This document shows positions 1 to 11,676 of a stretch of DNA of 64,000 nt, one piece after another. Each line of letters begins with the position of its first letter. The stretch's first letter is position 1. The translations under genes were made by a program, and so were the position numbers. Source of the DNA: Trichinella spiralis. Taxonomy: Eukaryota > Nematoda > Enoplea > Trichinellida > Trichinellidae. The DNA lies in assembly GCA_000181795.3 (NCBI GenBank), contig CM012953.1, forward strand, positions 18,040,887 through 18,104,886. The letters are read 5' to 3'. The notes beneath the pieces were generated by a model. The model ran no database searches and was not told the origin of the DNA. It saw only the letters and a list, made by a program, of their open reading frames with translations.

Positions 1-165
1 AGCTGCGTCAAGCTTTATGCCCAGCAGCATTTTACTTCCTGCTTCATAGTGTACTTCTCGCTTACTCCAGTATTACTAATAACGGAATCCATTTCCGCGT
101 CCATTTTCTGTTCATTGCCGTCCAGTCCAAATTTCGGATGATTACGTGTGATCTTGGTTCTCTCA

Positions 166-294
166 TCAGCTAATAACCCTCTGTAACGGATTCTCCATCA
201 CAGTAGGCGGCTCAGACTCCGCCTTATTCTTCTCTTCCGGGACGTCACCGTCTGCGTTGACCTTACGGCCGCCCATTTTCCTTGCAGAAGACAT
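166..294 (-). CDS. Short ORF at start of a retroelement body (gag-like leader)
   Basis: A 42-codon ORF starts directly inside the likely 5' LTR of a minus-strand retroelement and ends at a TGA. It is rich in charged residues and no domain is recognisable. Its position, just after an LTR-like sequence, suggests the beginning of a gag gene. The sequence from here to position 1 continues in other frames with stops, so the element is probably decayed. The rest of the body would lie left of the window. Confidence 0.3.
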   Translation of the reverse strand: MSSARKMGGRKVNADGDVPEEKNKAESEPPTVMENPLQRVIS

Positions 295-301
295 CTAGCT
301 T

Positions 302-596
302 GATTGTGTCACAAAACAAACACCAGACAATCGTTTCGAACGTTTATTACACCGAGGAATTAGCAACCGTCGCAACAAATCACAACTAGACCGATCTGGA
401 ACAACAATCACCCACGCACACACAAACTCACTACACGTCACATAGTTACCGTACTCCGCCTTGGATCTTCAAGTCTAAAATATATTACTGTAGCCGTGTG
501 TAACAGCGACGTGGTTGGTGTCAGCTCCGCCTTTCCTCCTTTTCTTCCGTTGACTCTGGAATAGAGCAGATGTCATTAGTTGGCCGGGTTGTTACA
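302..596 (-). repeat. Probable 5' LTR of a Gypsy-like retroelement
   Basis: Read on the minus strand the block begins TGTAACAACC at 596 and ends near a TGACACA at about 304. It contains an AATAAA-type polyadenylation signal (near 345) and an AT-rich TAATATATTT stretch (near 480). A short ORF follows directly. The LTR abuts sequence that also occurs at 48,900 and 58,300 inside MULE relics, so this element inserted into a MULE copy. The inner boundary is approximate and no second LTR is in the window. Confidence 0.5.
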
Positions 597-1376
597 CCAG
601 AATGCTCAGCACTGAACTTAAACGCAAGACCAAAAAGGAAAATAAATTTGACGGTTTAAATTCCATTTTTAAATAATCATTTTGAAACAACATTTAGTTT
701 TCATTTCTCATTTTATCTACAACTGAAGATCAATTCTGATTGATATTTCTGTGGCACCAATGTCTTTTGTTGATGTTGACAGAAGATTATTAATCACAGC
801 ACAAATGCTGACATCAAAGTATGCGTGTCCCCTGAAGAGTGAACTTGAAACGGCTGTAGCAGCTTTTCTGCATGGTGCTGTTCATCGCTTTTTTCTGCTT
901 CCAAAGTGCTTTACTTTTATCCACCCGCATTTATAAATAGTGTTCAAAAGAAATGTCAGCCAACAGTTGCTTTCACTCGTCATATAAATTACCTTCTTAG
1001 CTAACAATTAAATGAGATTTATGCCTAAGGTTCTTTTTTGTTTGTCAAATATTGTTCTGATGAAGGCTAGTTGAAGGCTATTCAAGTACAAAGGGAAAAT
1101 CTACAATTGATAAATTGTCCACAGCTGCAGTTTTCAGCTGAAACTAGGAGTGGTGATTGCTGAATGTTAGCATCGATATATTTTATGTTCTCTGAATGTA
1201 TTTCAAGTTTGGATGAGAATTTTATCTTCATTCTCTTCAATGTTTCTTTTGCCCCGTTCACCAAAGTTATTGTTTTTCTTTTTATATTTTATTTAAATAA
1301 GAAAATTGCAATGCTCAAATTATGTCAAACAATGAAATTATTATTTTTTTGTTTCATTTGGTCAAAATACGTCTAA
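597..1376 (+). repeat. MULE-associated noncoding repeat, copy 1
   Basis: This stretch matches, with divergence, two other places in the window (about 48,890-49,560 and 58,290-59,010). All three share the run starting at aataaattt-gacgg, the block around cattttatctacaa, and the tgttgacagaa block. In the other two copies it lies just upstream of a FLYWCH/MULE transposase relic, so it is the non-transposase part of a MULE element. Here the left side is cut by a Gypsy-like LTR. The small ORFs in it are not conserved between copies and are not genes. Confidence 0.65.
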
Positions 1377-1719
1377 ATAGAACGTATTTTAAGGTTGAGC
1401 TCCAGGACCATTTTTTGAATGTTTTTGAGAATGCTGCTTTAAAGCAACCACGGGCGTTATTGGTAAAAATGGGCTTTTTGATATGAAATGTTAATTGTTT
1501 CGTTTTTACTTCAATACATTACTTCAGTGCTTGAAATGAGCCATGTGACTGTTTTGTAATCTTTTACAGGTAATTGCATGTATTTCTTAGTCTGAGCAGG
1601 ATGGGTATTTTCATGACACAACGCAGTTCTTTGGCAAATTATTCCGCTTATTCACATTCTTATGTATTTACATATAATATCAAGCTATTTATCAACGAAA
1701 AGGCATTGGTAAATCATTT

Positions 1720-3503
1720 TTATTGATAACTAAAAAAACAGTTTCGTTCGGTAACAATACACAGATGTATATCACATTTCATGCAACGAAGTTGGCATGT
1801 TCTTTGACAAACGCGACAGCGTTTTTTAGTTGTCATCATTTCTGGCCAGTGACCAGTCTGATCAGCACGTGTGATATCCTCTGGCTGTCTCGTTCGTCTA
1901 ACGGGTCTAGATGGACCCGCTTCTTCTTCAACCGTAAGTTCTGCTTGCGGCCGTCCGCGCTTGCGCGTCACATACGTTTTCTCTAATTTTATTAGACTGT
2001 CACTAACAGATAACATAAATGTCATCAGATCCATCATATTTCTGGGCTTTATACCCTTCTTCGTGCAATCATCTTTATATTTCAACCAGCTATTGGTCAG
2101 TGACACGTGGATTGCCCAAAAAAATATTCGTCTGTGCCATTTTCGGCACTTGTGGTCGATTCTCTACAATGAGATCAACATATCCGTCAAATCCACACTT
2201 CCCATGAACTGGTTGTATTCCTTTACAATTTGTGGACAAGGAACGTCAATAAATTGACGTTGCCTTTTATTCCAACGTCTCACTGGCGTTACCGGATCCA
2301 CGCAATGATACGTTGATGCCAAAATTACTTCCCGGTTGTGAAGCCACTTTACAACGCACAATTTATTATCTTTGGTGCAACAAAAGTCAGTGGCACCTCT
2401 GCCTTTTTGTTTCAATTCGTTTGAAGGCATCACCGGGCAGCCACGAAGTCTGTTGGATCGTATGGTTGCAACAGAGTGGATGCCGTCTCTCAGCAGTGTT
2501 TCTTGCAGTTCGAGGAAAGCAAAGTAATTATCAAAAAAAAAACTTTGTACCCCTTGTGCTTCGGCAACGTTTCACAAACTTTCATTACAACGTCAGCCGC
2601 GAAGAAGCCAACAGGGTTTTTTACTTTTGGCGCCATTCCATCACACAGCCAAAAGTCATGGACGAATCCATTTTTAGCGCATCTTGCAATCACCTTCAAG
2701 CGCCATTTATCTGGATTTCTGGGGTTGTAATACTTCATTTTGCACCGGCCCTTGTATGGAATGATGTGTTCGTCAACACTTTGTAGTTCTCCCAGTGTTT
2801 CTTCTAAGCAGGTCTTGCGCATGCTTTCTATAAGAGGCCGGATTTTATAGAATCTGTCATAATCTAGATGGCTTCGGTCCATGACAGCCTTGTCATTGTC
2901 ATTGAAGTGGAGAAATCGCAATAGGGTTTCGAATCTATTGCGACTCATGCAATTCGCTACAGTGTCCATACGTGTTTGGTTCGCCCAATACATGCGATAC
3001 CGTGGCATTTCACTAACGCCCATCGTGGTCAGCATTCCAATCAAAACTTCTATTTCTGCTACAGTTGTCGCCAAGTTGGAATACAAGCATTGAGTAGCCT
3101 TACGATTTGTCTCAAATGAGATGTGGAAAAGAAGCTGTGGTGTGAAGTACATGCGAAAGTATTCAATTGGCCTGAGGACTGATGATTTCTCATCTGATTC
3201 TGAAAAGTTTTATGGTATAACACCAATGCAAGATAATAGCAGTGATTATTTACCAATGAAAGCTTCTGTTTTAGGGTTGAACGGTCGTCGACGCCAGATG
3301 TATGATTTTCTTCTCGCATTGGCGGAAGCATCGTCTCCTTCAGTCGCTTCATCATCACTTGAACTGTGGGATTGTTAAAATGTATGGTCTAATTCATCTT
3401 CTGAAACTGCATCTGATTCAGAAACATCGGGATCTGGTAGAACTGTAATCTGTCTAACATTTCGCCCAGATCTCGTTTCTCGAAAGACGGTATCAAAGTC
3501 CAT
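1720..3503 (-). pseudogene. piggyBac transposase pseudogene
   Basis: The reading starts at an ATG at 3,503 with an acidic N-terminus (MDFDTVFRETRSGRN). It then passes through stop codons and frame changes in several segments: 3,358-3,059, 3,152-2,490, 2,433-2,164 and 2,106-1,720. The middle segment carries the family's hallmark blocks, including MSRNRFETLLRFLHFND and VDEHIIPYKGR. The next segment has GSVDLTDM. The C-terminus ends in a Cys-rich finger (CRVCQRTCQLRCMKCDIHLC), typical for piggyBac transposases. At least two in-frame stops near the N-terminus and several shifts mean it is inactive. Confidence 0.85.
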
Positions 3504-4009
3504 GTGAAATGTAGTTTATTCACAAGGAGAAGATCAACAGAGCACTTAGAACAGTTTTCTGTCTATTGAGTGAGATCTGCTTTACGCTCCTTTATTTATA
3601 CTTGGTTCAGCGTGCGTCATTTGCAGCTCAGTTGTCACTGTTTTGCAACTGTCAGTGCTTTTACCTACTGTATTGAACATTCGATAATGCCAACTGCTGG
3701 TGCAGTTGTTGAGTGATTGTTCATTAGATGTGGCTGTTCACCAGAAATACGTGTGTATATGTGTGATTTATCAGCACCGTTGAGCAATGTGTAATATGAT
3801 ACATAGGCTGAGTCAAGTGTTGTTTATCACGATGTGGCACTGATTTTGTAAATTAGCACATATAACCGAAAACAATTTCCAACAATTTGTATAAAACCAT
3901 AATTTGGAAAAAATTTTAAATTTTTATAAAACCGTAATTTTACCATTAACGCCCTAGGTTGCTTTAAAGCAACAACCATTTTTACGCATTTTGCTGATTT
4001 GCTACAAAA

Positions 4010-4080
4010 TTAATTAATTAAATTAATTAAATATTAATTAAAATTAAATTAATAATTAAATTAATTAATTTTTATATTTT
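4010..4080. repeat. Low-complexity TTAA/AATT tract
   Basis: A run of overlapping attaatta words lies between two subterminal palindromes of the piggyBac element. It contains many TTAA sites, the piggyBac target, but no other structure was seen. Confidence 0.8.
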
Positions 4081-4580
4081 AATAGTACGTGTCTATTTCA
4101 GTTATAAAAAAAATTCCCAGGTTCTAGAGATTCTCAGGTCGTGAGATACATAGGTTGAAATAAAGTACAAATTTAAATATTGAGCTCCCAATACATTTTC
4201 CCTCGTATATTCATCACTTATGATCGTTTTTCTTCGTTCTACATTTAATTCAACAATAGGAGCATGGCGCGAAGTAACCAAGCCGTTAATGATGGCAGAA
4301 TCGCAAAACTAATTATTTTATGCGCATAAAAAAATACGTTGCTTTAAAGCAACGTTGAGCGTTAAAGGGTTAACAGGCACTTTTGCTCGCTGTTTTATGA
4401 ACTTCAGAAAATTCTCGATTTAATTATAAAATTTTAGAAAATGTATTAGAAATTCACAAAAACAGTAGGGAATATGGTGTGTAGGCTGATGTAATACTGT
4501 ATTATGTGAACATTGCACTTCATTTTCTTTTTTCATACTGTAGAACTTTATCTTTATCTCTTGTTTATTTTACTTTTCTC

Positions 4581-6793
4581 ATGATGGATTGGATGTATGG
4601 TAGTGCTTCATCTTTGTTGGACAGAGAAGCTTATTTAACTGGTCGAAAAATTGATAAAAACTTCGAACTCTTTAATGAGGATTTTAAAGAGCCGGCTACA
4701 AAGCTTGAAACCATTTGTGAGGGTCGATCAAATCAAACAGATGCTTGCGGTGCGCATCGTCCTATCATTGGTATTGATACAATTCGTAAAGAAGATCCAC
4801 TAGTTGCTATAAAAAGTCAAGAAGAACGAATACGTCGTGAAATTTTGGATAATCCCGTAAAAATGAAGCGACTTAAGAAAATTGTTATGAAAGCGATGCG
4901 AAAGAAAATGTGCAAACTACTTTCTAAAAAGCTTAGCGAAGCTGAAAAGAAGCAGTGGATGAATTTCTTTTCAATTCTGGATGGTTTTTCTGGCAATGCG
5001 AGCAGCAGTCGGAAACAAGAAAATCAGTAAGTTCTGATCATTTTGTATCAATTCCAAGATTTCAATTCACTTTTGGCTTATTTAACTTTGAAAATTGCGT
5101 TTACTTAAAAATGAAAGTTGTATATGATGATGGAGGTATATTTTTGTAAACTCAGTAAATGAATACTTGATTTAACGATTTTTATTTCCTTTTAGTTTGA
5201 GAAGAAGTAATGCTATTTTGGAGTTAATTTTATTCTTTTGATTCTTATTCCTGATATCTCTTAAAAAAATCTCTTTGTTTCAAACGTGTAAAATGTTGTT
5301 AATGAAATTGATTTTTTTTAATTAATATTCAGTATCTTTATTTGAAAGATAGAGTGTTCTTTTTTTCATTTCTCAATGATTATTTTAGCTGCTTTTTTGA
5401 ATTTTTATCAAGAATTTTTCAAAATTATCATTATATGATTTGTTTATGTTTTGTCTATAATTGTAATTTTAATTTTAATGCTCTCTAATCTGCATTTGTT
5501 TATAATGAGGTGTTGTGTTTTGGTTTATTTTCTTTTTTCTATAATTATGTTTGAAATATTTATGAAAGGTTTTTTGCTCTTATTTGGACAATTTTCATAA
5601 TATGTTTGTATATTGTTACAATTTGAACTCCAATACTGACGATATAGGTTTATTCTATATTTCAGTTATTAAGAAGTAAGTTGTGAGAAAATCATTATCA
5701 GTAGTTTCTGATGGTATGTAAGATCAGTTTGGAACATACGTATTAGAAAATACTGTACTCTGTTTAAAAACTGTAATAAGTGATTGAGATTATTTTATCA
5801 GAGTATTTTTTTTCTAAGGCCATAATACTACTAGATCATTTTGTATCAGGTCATATTAAGAAAATGATTGCTTTTTGTTAATTTTTAGGGTTGCTAGGTC
5901 AGTGTGGATAGCAGTGTTTTTTTAAATTGGTAATTTTGGTAAGTTATTTGAGTGGACATTAAATATTAGTTTTGACTGTGTGATAAAATGAGCTTGAGCT
6001 TTGCTGATGTTGTTTAATTTGGCTACAGGGTAGTTATTGTTTGGTAGAAAACATAAAACTACTTTTGCATAATTAAAGTGAAAAGTTACTGTTAATAAAT
6101 TTGACAGCTAAGAAATTGTTATATGTTTTCAAGTAATTGAATTATTAAATAACTTTTGCAATGATTTAATTTTTAAGGTTTGTTTTTTGAATTTTTCAAA
6201 ATATTTGGTTTAGTTAAATTTGCATCATATAAAATAATAGAAATTTATTTGAGCAAAAATTGATCAGAAATAATTGATGAATAATAATGATGATGTTGAT
6301 GTGTTATAGAAATGAAATTTCAAGTGGATGTGAAAGTGATGATGAGCAGTTGGGCAGCCGTAGAAAAGTAGGAAAGCCTTTAGGCCTGTCTTACGTTAGT
6401 GAAGCTTCGAAGCATACTCGGCTGAATAGGCATAGTGTTATAAGCTCAGGTTCGTCGAGGTCGACGTTGCCTGAATATAGTAAAAGAAAAAGTGAAAAAG
6501 AGAAGAGGAAGAATAAATTGGATGAAAATGAAAGAGAGAAACGGTTGGCAGCGATGCAGCAGAATGCCCAATGGAGAATTGAACAACGTTCGAGGAATTT
6601 GGCTAAAATGGAAATGCGAGACAAAGAAGAAGAGGATAAAAATAAACGCTACTCTTCTAAAGGGGGTGGCTTTGTCAGACCGATGCTTATATCAGCAACA
6701 GAAAACGTGACGGTGGAATCAAGGATTAAAAGTAAACGACAAACAATACAGCGTTCTTCAAATGCGATGTCTGAAAATTTTGCTAAAAGATGA
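4581..6793 (+). CDS. CWC25: Pre-mRNA splicing factor CWC25, N-terminus not found
   Basis: Two exons (4,581-5,026 and 6,310-6,793) join across a GTAAGT...TAG intron to give 309 aa in one frame. Conserved blocks match CWC25/CCDC49: DWMY followed by LDREAYLTGRKIDK at residues 3-26, the IRKEDPL...NPVKMKRLKKI block near 90-130, and a C-terminal NAQWRIEQR...RYSSKGGGFVRP...ENFAKR block. CWC25 joins the spliceosome at the catalytic step-I stage. The usual first ~70 residues (CIR domain) are absent, and no splice acceptor is obvious before the first conserved residues. The missing exon may lie beyond the piggyBac element and outside the window, or may be lost. The ATG at 4,581 or 4,584 is a provisional start. 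Confidence 0.85.
5027..6309 (+). other. Intron of CWC25
   Basis: This AT-rich intron of 1,283 bases has donor GTAAGT and acceptor TTATAG. No coding segment, TIR or tandem array was seen inside it. It is long compared with the 50-120 base introns of the neighbouring genes. Confidence 0.75.
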
Positions 6794-8681
6794 CAGAACA
6801 TCTATTTTTTTGAAACTACATGTTTTTCATTATGTTATATTTTATTGGAAGTTGATTGAAATTGTAATTCATTTTTAATATTTGTGATTTGTTTTTAATT
6901 CAAATTTGGTCATTCTATTCTGCTTAATGATACTGCAATATTGCAGTACTTTATATGGTGGTGTTTCAATTTCGTGAGGACATCCCACACAGTGTTAATT
7001 TCTGACAATTTTTAATAGCAAACAGCAAATTATTCTTTTATTTTCACTCATTTTTATATTATCTCAGTTTGGAAGTTGTTCAAACAACCTGTGAAACAAA
7101 TTGTTTATTCAATTCAGCACAGTGTTAAATAAATCCGTGGGCAATATTTTATATAAACAGTATGAAAAAATCTAGATTTCAAAGAAGTTTGCTTATCAAA
7201 TTGTGAAAAATTATTTCAGCATTTATCGATTATTCATGAACAGTTTAAATATTTGCATTCAATTGTAAATTATTTCGTCATTTTGTACGATTAAAAATAT
7301 TTTCATAAAGATTGGACAACTTAAGCATATTTTTTGTACAATATTAAACTCTTTTTCTGTGCGCATAAACAAACAATCTGCTCTCAGAATGGTTTGCTTG
7401 AAATATCTTGCTTTTAAATGCTTAAAATTTTACAATTTTATAAATGAATGTATTTTTACAATTATTAAATATTTGGATAAGTAATTTTCAAGAATGCACG
7501 TCTATCTTTTTGTTAGAAATCATGATTTTTATAAATTATGTTTTCCAAAAAAACGAATGTCCTGCATTTTAGAATTTTGAAAATAATATTATTTCAAAGT
7601 TGAGCATAATATTGAGTTGTTGATTCAAAAATATTTATGAAACAAACTTGCTTATCTTTGTTCATTTCTATCTATTTATAAAAATTATTCACAAGATAAA
7701 ATTCTATTTTTACATCACATTTACTTGCACATTTTCATTCTTCTGATTTATTTTGATTAATTAACTCTTCAGGAATAAAATTAGTAAATATTACCGCAAT
7801 CTGATGCACAAAATTTTGAAAGCAGAGCAGTTAAAATACATTTATTTGCAGAGTGAATTTTTGATATAAAAAATACATATATACATACGAGCAGGTAATT
7901 TTTAAAATTATCTTTATTATGATGAGCAATGTTGTTTAATTAAACATATTTGCATTCACACACTGTTTGCTAATTTTTATCCAAAATAACAGTTCTTCTA
8001 TTTGTTTACAATAATTGTTAAAATAAACGTGCATTTTCCCACACTGTCAACAACATTTTTAACTAAAACATTGCACGCATTAATTACATTGCATTGCATC
8101 GTTTTGGTTATTCATTTGCTTCATTATCATCACTGTTATTTCATTTACGATTATTGTTGCTGTTTAAATTTGCAGCATTAAAGAATTTATTATGCAAAAA
8201 AATTTGTTTTTAAATATTCTAGATTTTAACTAATTTTCATTCCAATTGCATTATAGTTCTATTCTTTCTTGCTTTTTTGAATAAAACAATCGGACATTTT
8301 AAAGCATAACAATTAATTTACATTGTCAAAACTATATTTCACATGGTAATAGGGCAAATTTCAAACAATGCAAATGGTGCAATTAAAATGTCCGTAAAAT
8401 GATCAAGCTGTGGTCATTTTTGATTAAAGACCGTCTTTCAATAGGGAAACTTACGTTTAGACCTTCTTTTTATTGTTGTTTGTCAACTCGATTTTTTGCT
8501 TCTCACCAATGAAAGCAGAGTTTTTATGCTCACTAATAAGGTTAATTTTTTTAAAACTCCTTTTGTTAAAGTAATTCTAAGGAAACCATATAAAATATTT
8601 AAAACTTCATCAAACTATTAGCATTATAATACAGCATTCTATACAAAATTATACCACTGTAAATTATATTTTCATTTCATA
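6794..8681. other. AT-rich intergenic region
   Basis: It follows the CWC25 stop and presumably begins with its 3' UTR. It is uniformly AT-rich with stops in all frames, and no gene, inverted terminal repeat or tandem array was recognised. Confidence 0.6.
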
Positions 8682-8689
8682 ATAATGAC

Positions 8690-10785
8690 TAGAGCCCGGA
8701 TTTTTAGGCACTAAAAAATTCTGAAATTGGCAGGCAAAAAGAAAAAATAAAATTACAAAAAAAGCAGTAAAGCATTTATTTATAAAAAAGCAAAAAAGGC
8801 AAATATTTGTATTGCCTAATATGGTGGAAATGGTACATATATTCCATTAAATAGTTTATCTTGTCTGGTTGCATATAATTACAAGCATTTTTTTCAAGTT
8901 ATCTGGTGTTAAGCTATGTCGTCTGTCCGAAAGAATATACTTTAACTGCGAAAAACTTCTTTCTACCTCAGCTGAGGTCACTGGTGCATATTAGAAGCAA
9001 ACCGCAGACTCAATATTCATACCAATATGTTGTGCATTGGATTTTCCTTTGAAGACTTTTGCTATGCTTTGTATTTCTTTAAGATCTTTATTAGCTGAAA
9101 TCAGTATATCGCATTTTCTTTGTATGTCTTTACCTACTTTGCCTGGAATTTTATGAATATCATCCAATACTTTGTCGAAAACTTGCAACTTATCCACTAG
9201 GACGTTTCTCAAGGAAAGTGATGGTTTGTACGAAATTTACAAAATTGGAGGCAATAAATACGAGATCACAGCAAAGAGACTCTTTCTGCATGATTTCATG
9301 GACTATTTTCACTGCAGCAGATTCTTCTTCTTCAAAACAGCCGATGATTTCTTGCATCTTTGTAAAATTTGCCGCATAGTGGAAAACAGCAGAGAGCCAT
9401 GTACCCCACCTAGTCAAAGGTAGGGCTGAGGAGGTAGCGGAATCTCAGGTGCCATTGCTTTGAACAACTGTACACGTGACGGTGCTTTGAGGAAAAGTTT
9501 TTTTACATTGGAAATTAGGCGATCAACATCTGGATACAAACAGCGTATGTGTTCGGCAATTCTATGCAGTCCATGGGCTAAGCATGTCAAATGCAACATA
9601 TTGAGAAATAAAACTTTAAGAGCATCAGCAGCTTTTTTCATATACGGTGCTGCATCAGTAAAAACAGTAGAACATTTTCATATCTCATGCCTTCTGGCCA
9701 CACTACAGCAAGTACAGATGTAAACAACTGAGCAACTGTTGAACTGTTTGATTTTTCTAATACTTCTGATGTCAACAAATATTCCTTTGATGCTTGATCA
9801 GCTTCCAGTGTACCGATGACCGCATTGGCAACAAATCTTCCTACAGGATCGATCGTCTCGTCTACTGAAACCCATATTTTGTTGTATGCGACTTTACGTC
9901 TAATTCCATCCATAACATTGTTGAAATTGTTGTCAATATAATTTTTTCGCAACGATGATTCACTTGGTATATGTTGCTTCGTGTATTTCTCTAAAAAGCC
10001 TCTCAGAGACTTGTTTCCCAATATCCATAGTGGAATTCGAGCATCAATGAATGCCATGCATAGTTCTGTCAGAAACTGAGATTTGCTACTGGAATCAGCA
10101 ACAAACGTACTAAGCAGACAAGCTTGCTTACTTTCTGTCTTCATTTTCTCTGTCGCTGATTTGTGTTTAGTCGTTTGCATATACTGAATGATAGACAAAA
10201 TACTTTTTTTCATGATTGATTGTCTTGCCACACGCTTTACAAAATAGCACGGTGTTATCTGTAGACAGTATGTCACTTCCATACTCTTTCACCAAACCGA
10301 TCAGTTCTTTGGAAGGCTTTGATTTGACTTTGGCCATTTTGAAGCTTGCGGAAGTAGTATATCTTGGGTAGGAACGACACAGCAAGCGAAACGTGAGTGA
10401 ATGAACAGTCGACGGTAGTAGTCTGGCTTCCTCCCGGCCGTAGAAATTTTGAATGACGACAGATGGATGGCAACGTTAGCTCAGTCCATCGCTTTTTATT
10501 TACTCTTTGTCACGGAGAGAAATCGTGGGAACCCCTGTTAAGGTTTGTCCAGAAGAAAAGCGATAGCAACTACCGCCAGCGCCACCTAGCGACGGTGGCA
10601 TGGCGGCAACCCACTCCAAACAGTTTTTTCCATCACACCTCAAGCCTGGGCAAAGTTAAATTTTGTATTGAATTATAAAAAAAGCTGTCATGGAAAAATT
10701 ATCAAAAAAGACATAAGAAGGTAATATCATGGAAAAATCATCAAAAAAGGCAGAAAAAGGCATTTATGGCAAAATCTGGGGTCTA
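8690..10785 (-). mobile_element. hAT-superfamily DNA transposon, decayed
   Basis: The left end reads TAGAGCCCGGATTTTTAGGC and the right end, complemented, reads TAGACCCCAGATTTTGCC, a typical hAT-like imperfect TIR. The flanks are ataatgac (8,682-8,689) and cttatgac (10,786-10,793), an 8-bp target duplication with two mismatches, as expected for hAT. The 2,096-bp body contains a minus-strand transposase relic. Short aaaaaaggca-like subterminal repeats occur at both ends. Confidence 0.85.
8856..10337 (-). pseudogene. hAT transposase pseudogene
   Basis: The reading starts at ATG 10,337 with a BED-like finger (CKACGKTIN). The catalytic region follows in a second frame (IWVSVDETIDPVGRFV), then [26 protein letters not shown] and further segments in shifted frames. 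It ends in the hAT C-terminal dimerisation motif (SAEVERSFSQLKYILSDRR) with a stop at 8,856-8,858. At least four frameshifts (near 10,170, 9,650, 9,415 and 9,200) and an in-frame stop at 8,991-8,993 break it. The family cuts and pastes its own element. This copy cannot encode an active enzyme. Confidence 0.9.
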
Positions 10786-10793
10786 CTTATGAC

Positions 10794-11676
10794 ATTATTA
10801 TTATTATCATTTGACATATTTTAAATTAAGAAATTGCTATTATAATTAATAAAATGCTTTCAGAAATTTTAAAGCCAAATGAACAAATATTTGTATTAAT
10901 ATTATAAATTATTTTTTAAATGTATTTCACTGTTTGGATATGCTGGATTGCTAACTGTTCTTAAAACTGTTAAAAATGTAAAAATACATTAAAATGTAAT
11001 TAAATGATGTATATTTTGTACAAGCATTTTTAAATGTTCTCCGTGATTATAAAATAATCTTTAAAAAGCTGTTGCATTTAAGTACAAAATTTATAATGCC
11101 TACCTTCAATGTTAGATTATATTTAATTATATTATAAATAGTGAAAATGCAAACAGAGCTGAAGCTCAAGCTAAATAATGAGTGTAATAATAGAAATGTA
11201 GTGACAATGCTGTGAAAAGTTTTCATTTAATATCTTTTTGTCTTAAAATAAAATAGAGATAAGAATGAATTATTGAATTCATTGAAATTACAAAAGCAGT
11301 TGAAAAGAAATTTAGAAATGCTGAAATACAAAATTACAGTTGAGACAAATAAATGGAGTTCTTCTTTATTAGCAGAACAAACGTATAATAAGCAAAAATG
11401 ACGTCAACGATGTTTGTAAAATATAAGGATAAAATAATTTTGAAACGGTAATATAATGCTAATAAATTTTCTTAATAGTGCAGTTATCTTCCCAACGCAA
11501 CGGAATATTTACACACTTCTTTCAAACATTCTTGACGCAAACTGATCAATCAAAAACTATTGGACGATGAATATAGCTATTTTATTCATATACACTAAAA
11601 AATGAAAACAAAGCTCACAAAATTTCTTATAAAAGTAGAATTTCTAGGCTTAACATTCAGTCACAAAATTACAAGA
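10794..11676. other. Intergenic region upstream of the CAP gene
   Basis: AT-rich sequence without a recognisable gene or repeat. It should contain the promoter and 5' UTR of the CAP gene. A TTCAG about 20 bases before the start codon could be a splice or trans-splice acceptor. Confidence 0.5.

Larger units (their letters stand above)
1439..4373 (-). mobile_element. piggyBac-type DNA transposon, decayed
   Basis: The element holds a piggyBac-like transposase relic on the minus strand. Its inner inverted repeats are TTAAAGCAACC-A/T-GGGCGTTA-T-TGGTAAAA at 1,439 and the complement ending at 3,967. The 16-bp palindrome gttgctttaaagcaac sits at 1,433-1,448 (one mismatch), 3,958-3,973 and 4,338-4,353. 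At 4,373, read leftward, is TTAACCCTTTAACGC, a typical piggyBac end next to a TTAA target. The matching outer left end is not clear, so the left border may be 1,439 or somewhat further left. Confidence 0.7.

Noticed and set aside
1082-1376. Overlapping ORFs on both strands
   Set aside because: They lie in a noncoding MULE repeat; the frames are not kept in the copies at 49,364 and 58,800.
2313-2786. 157-codon plus-strand ORF
   Set aside because: It is the antisense shadow of the piggyBac transposase relic, without a motif of its own.
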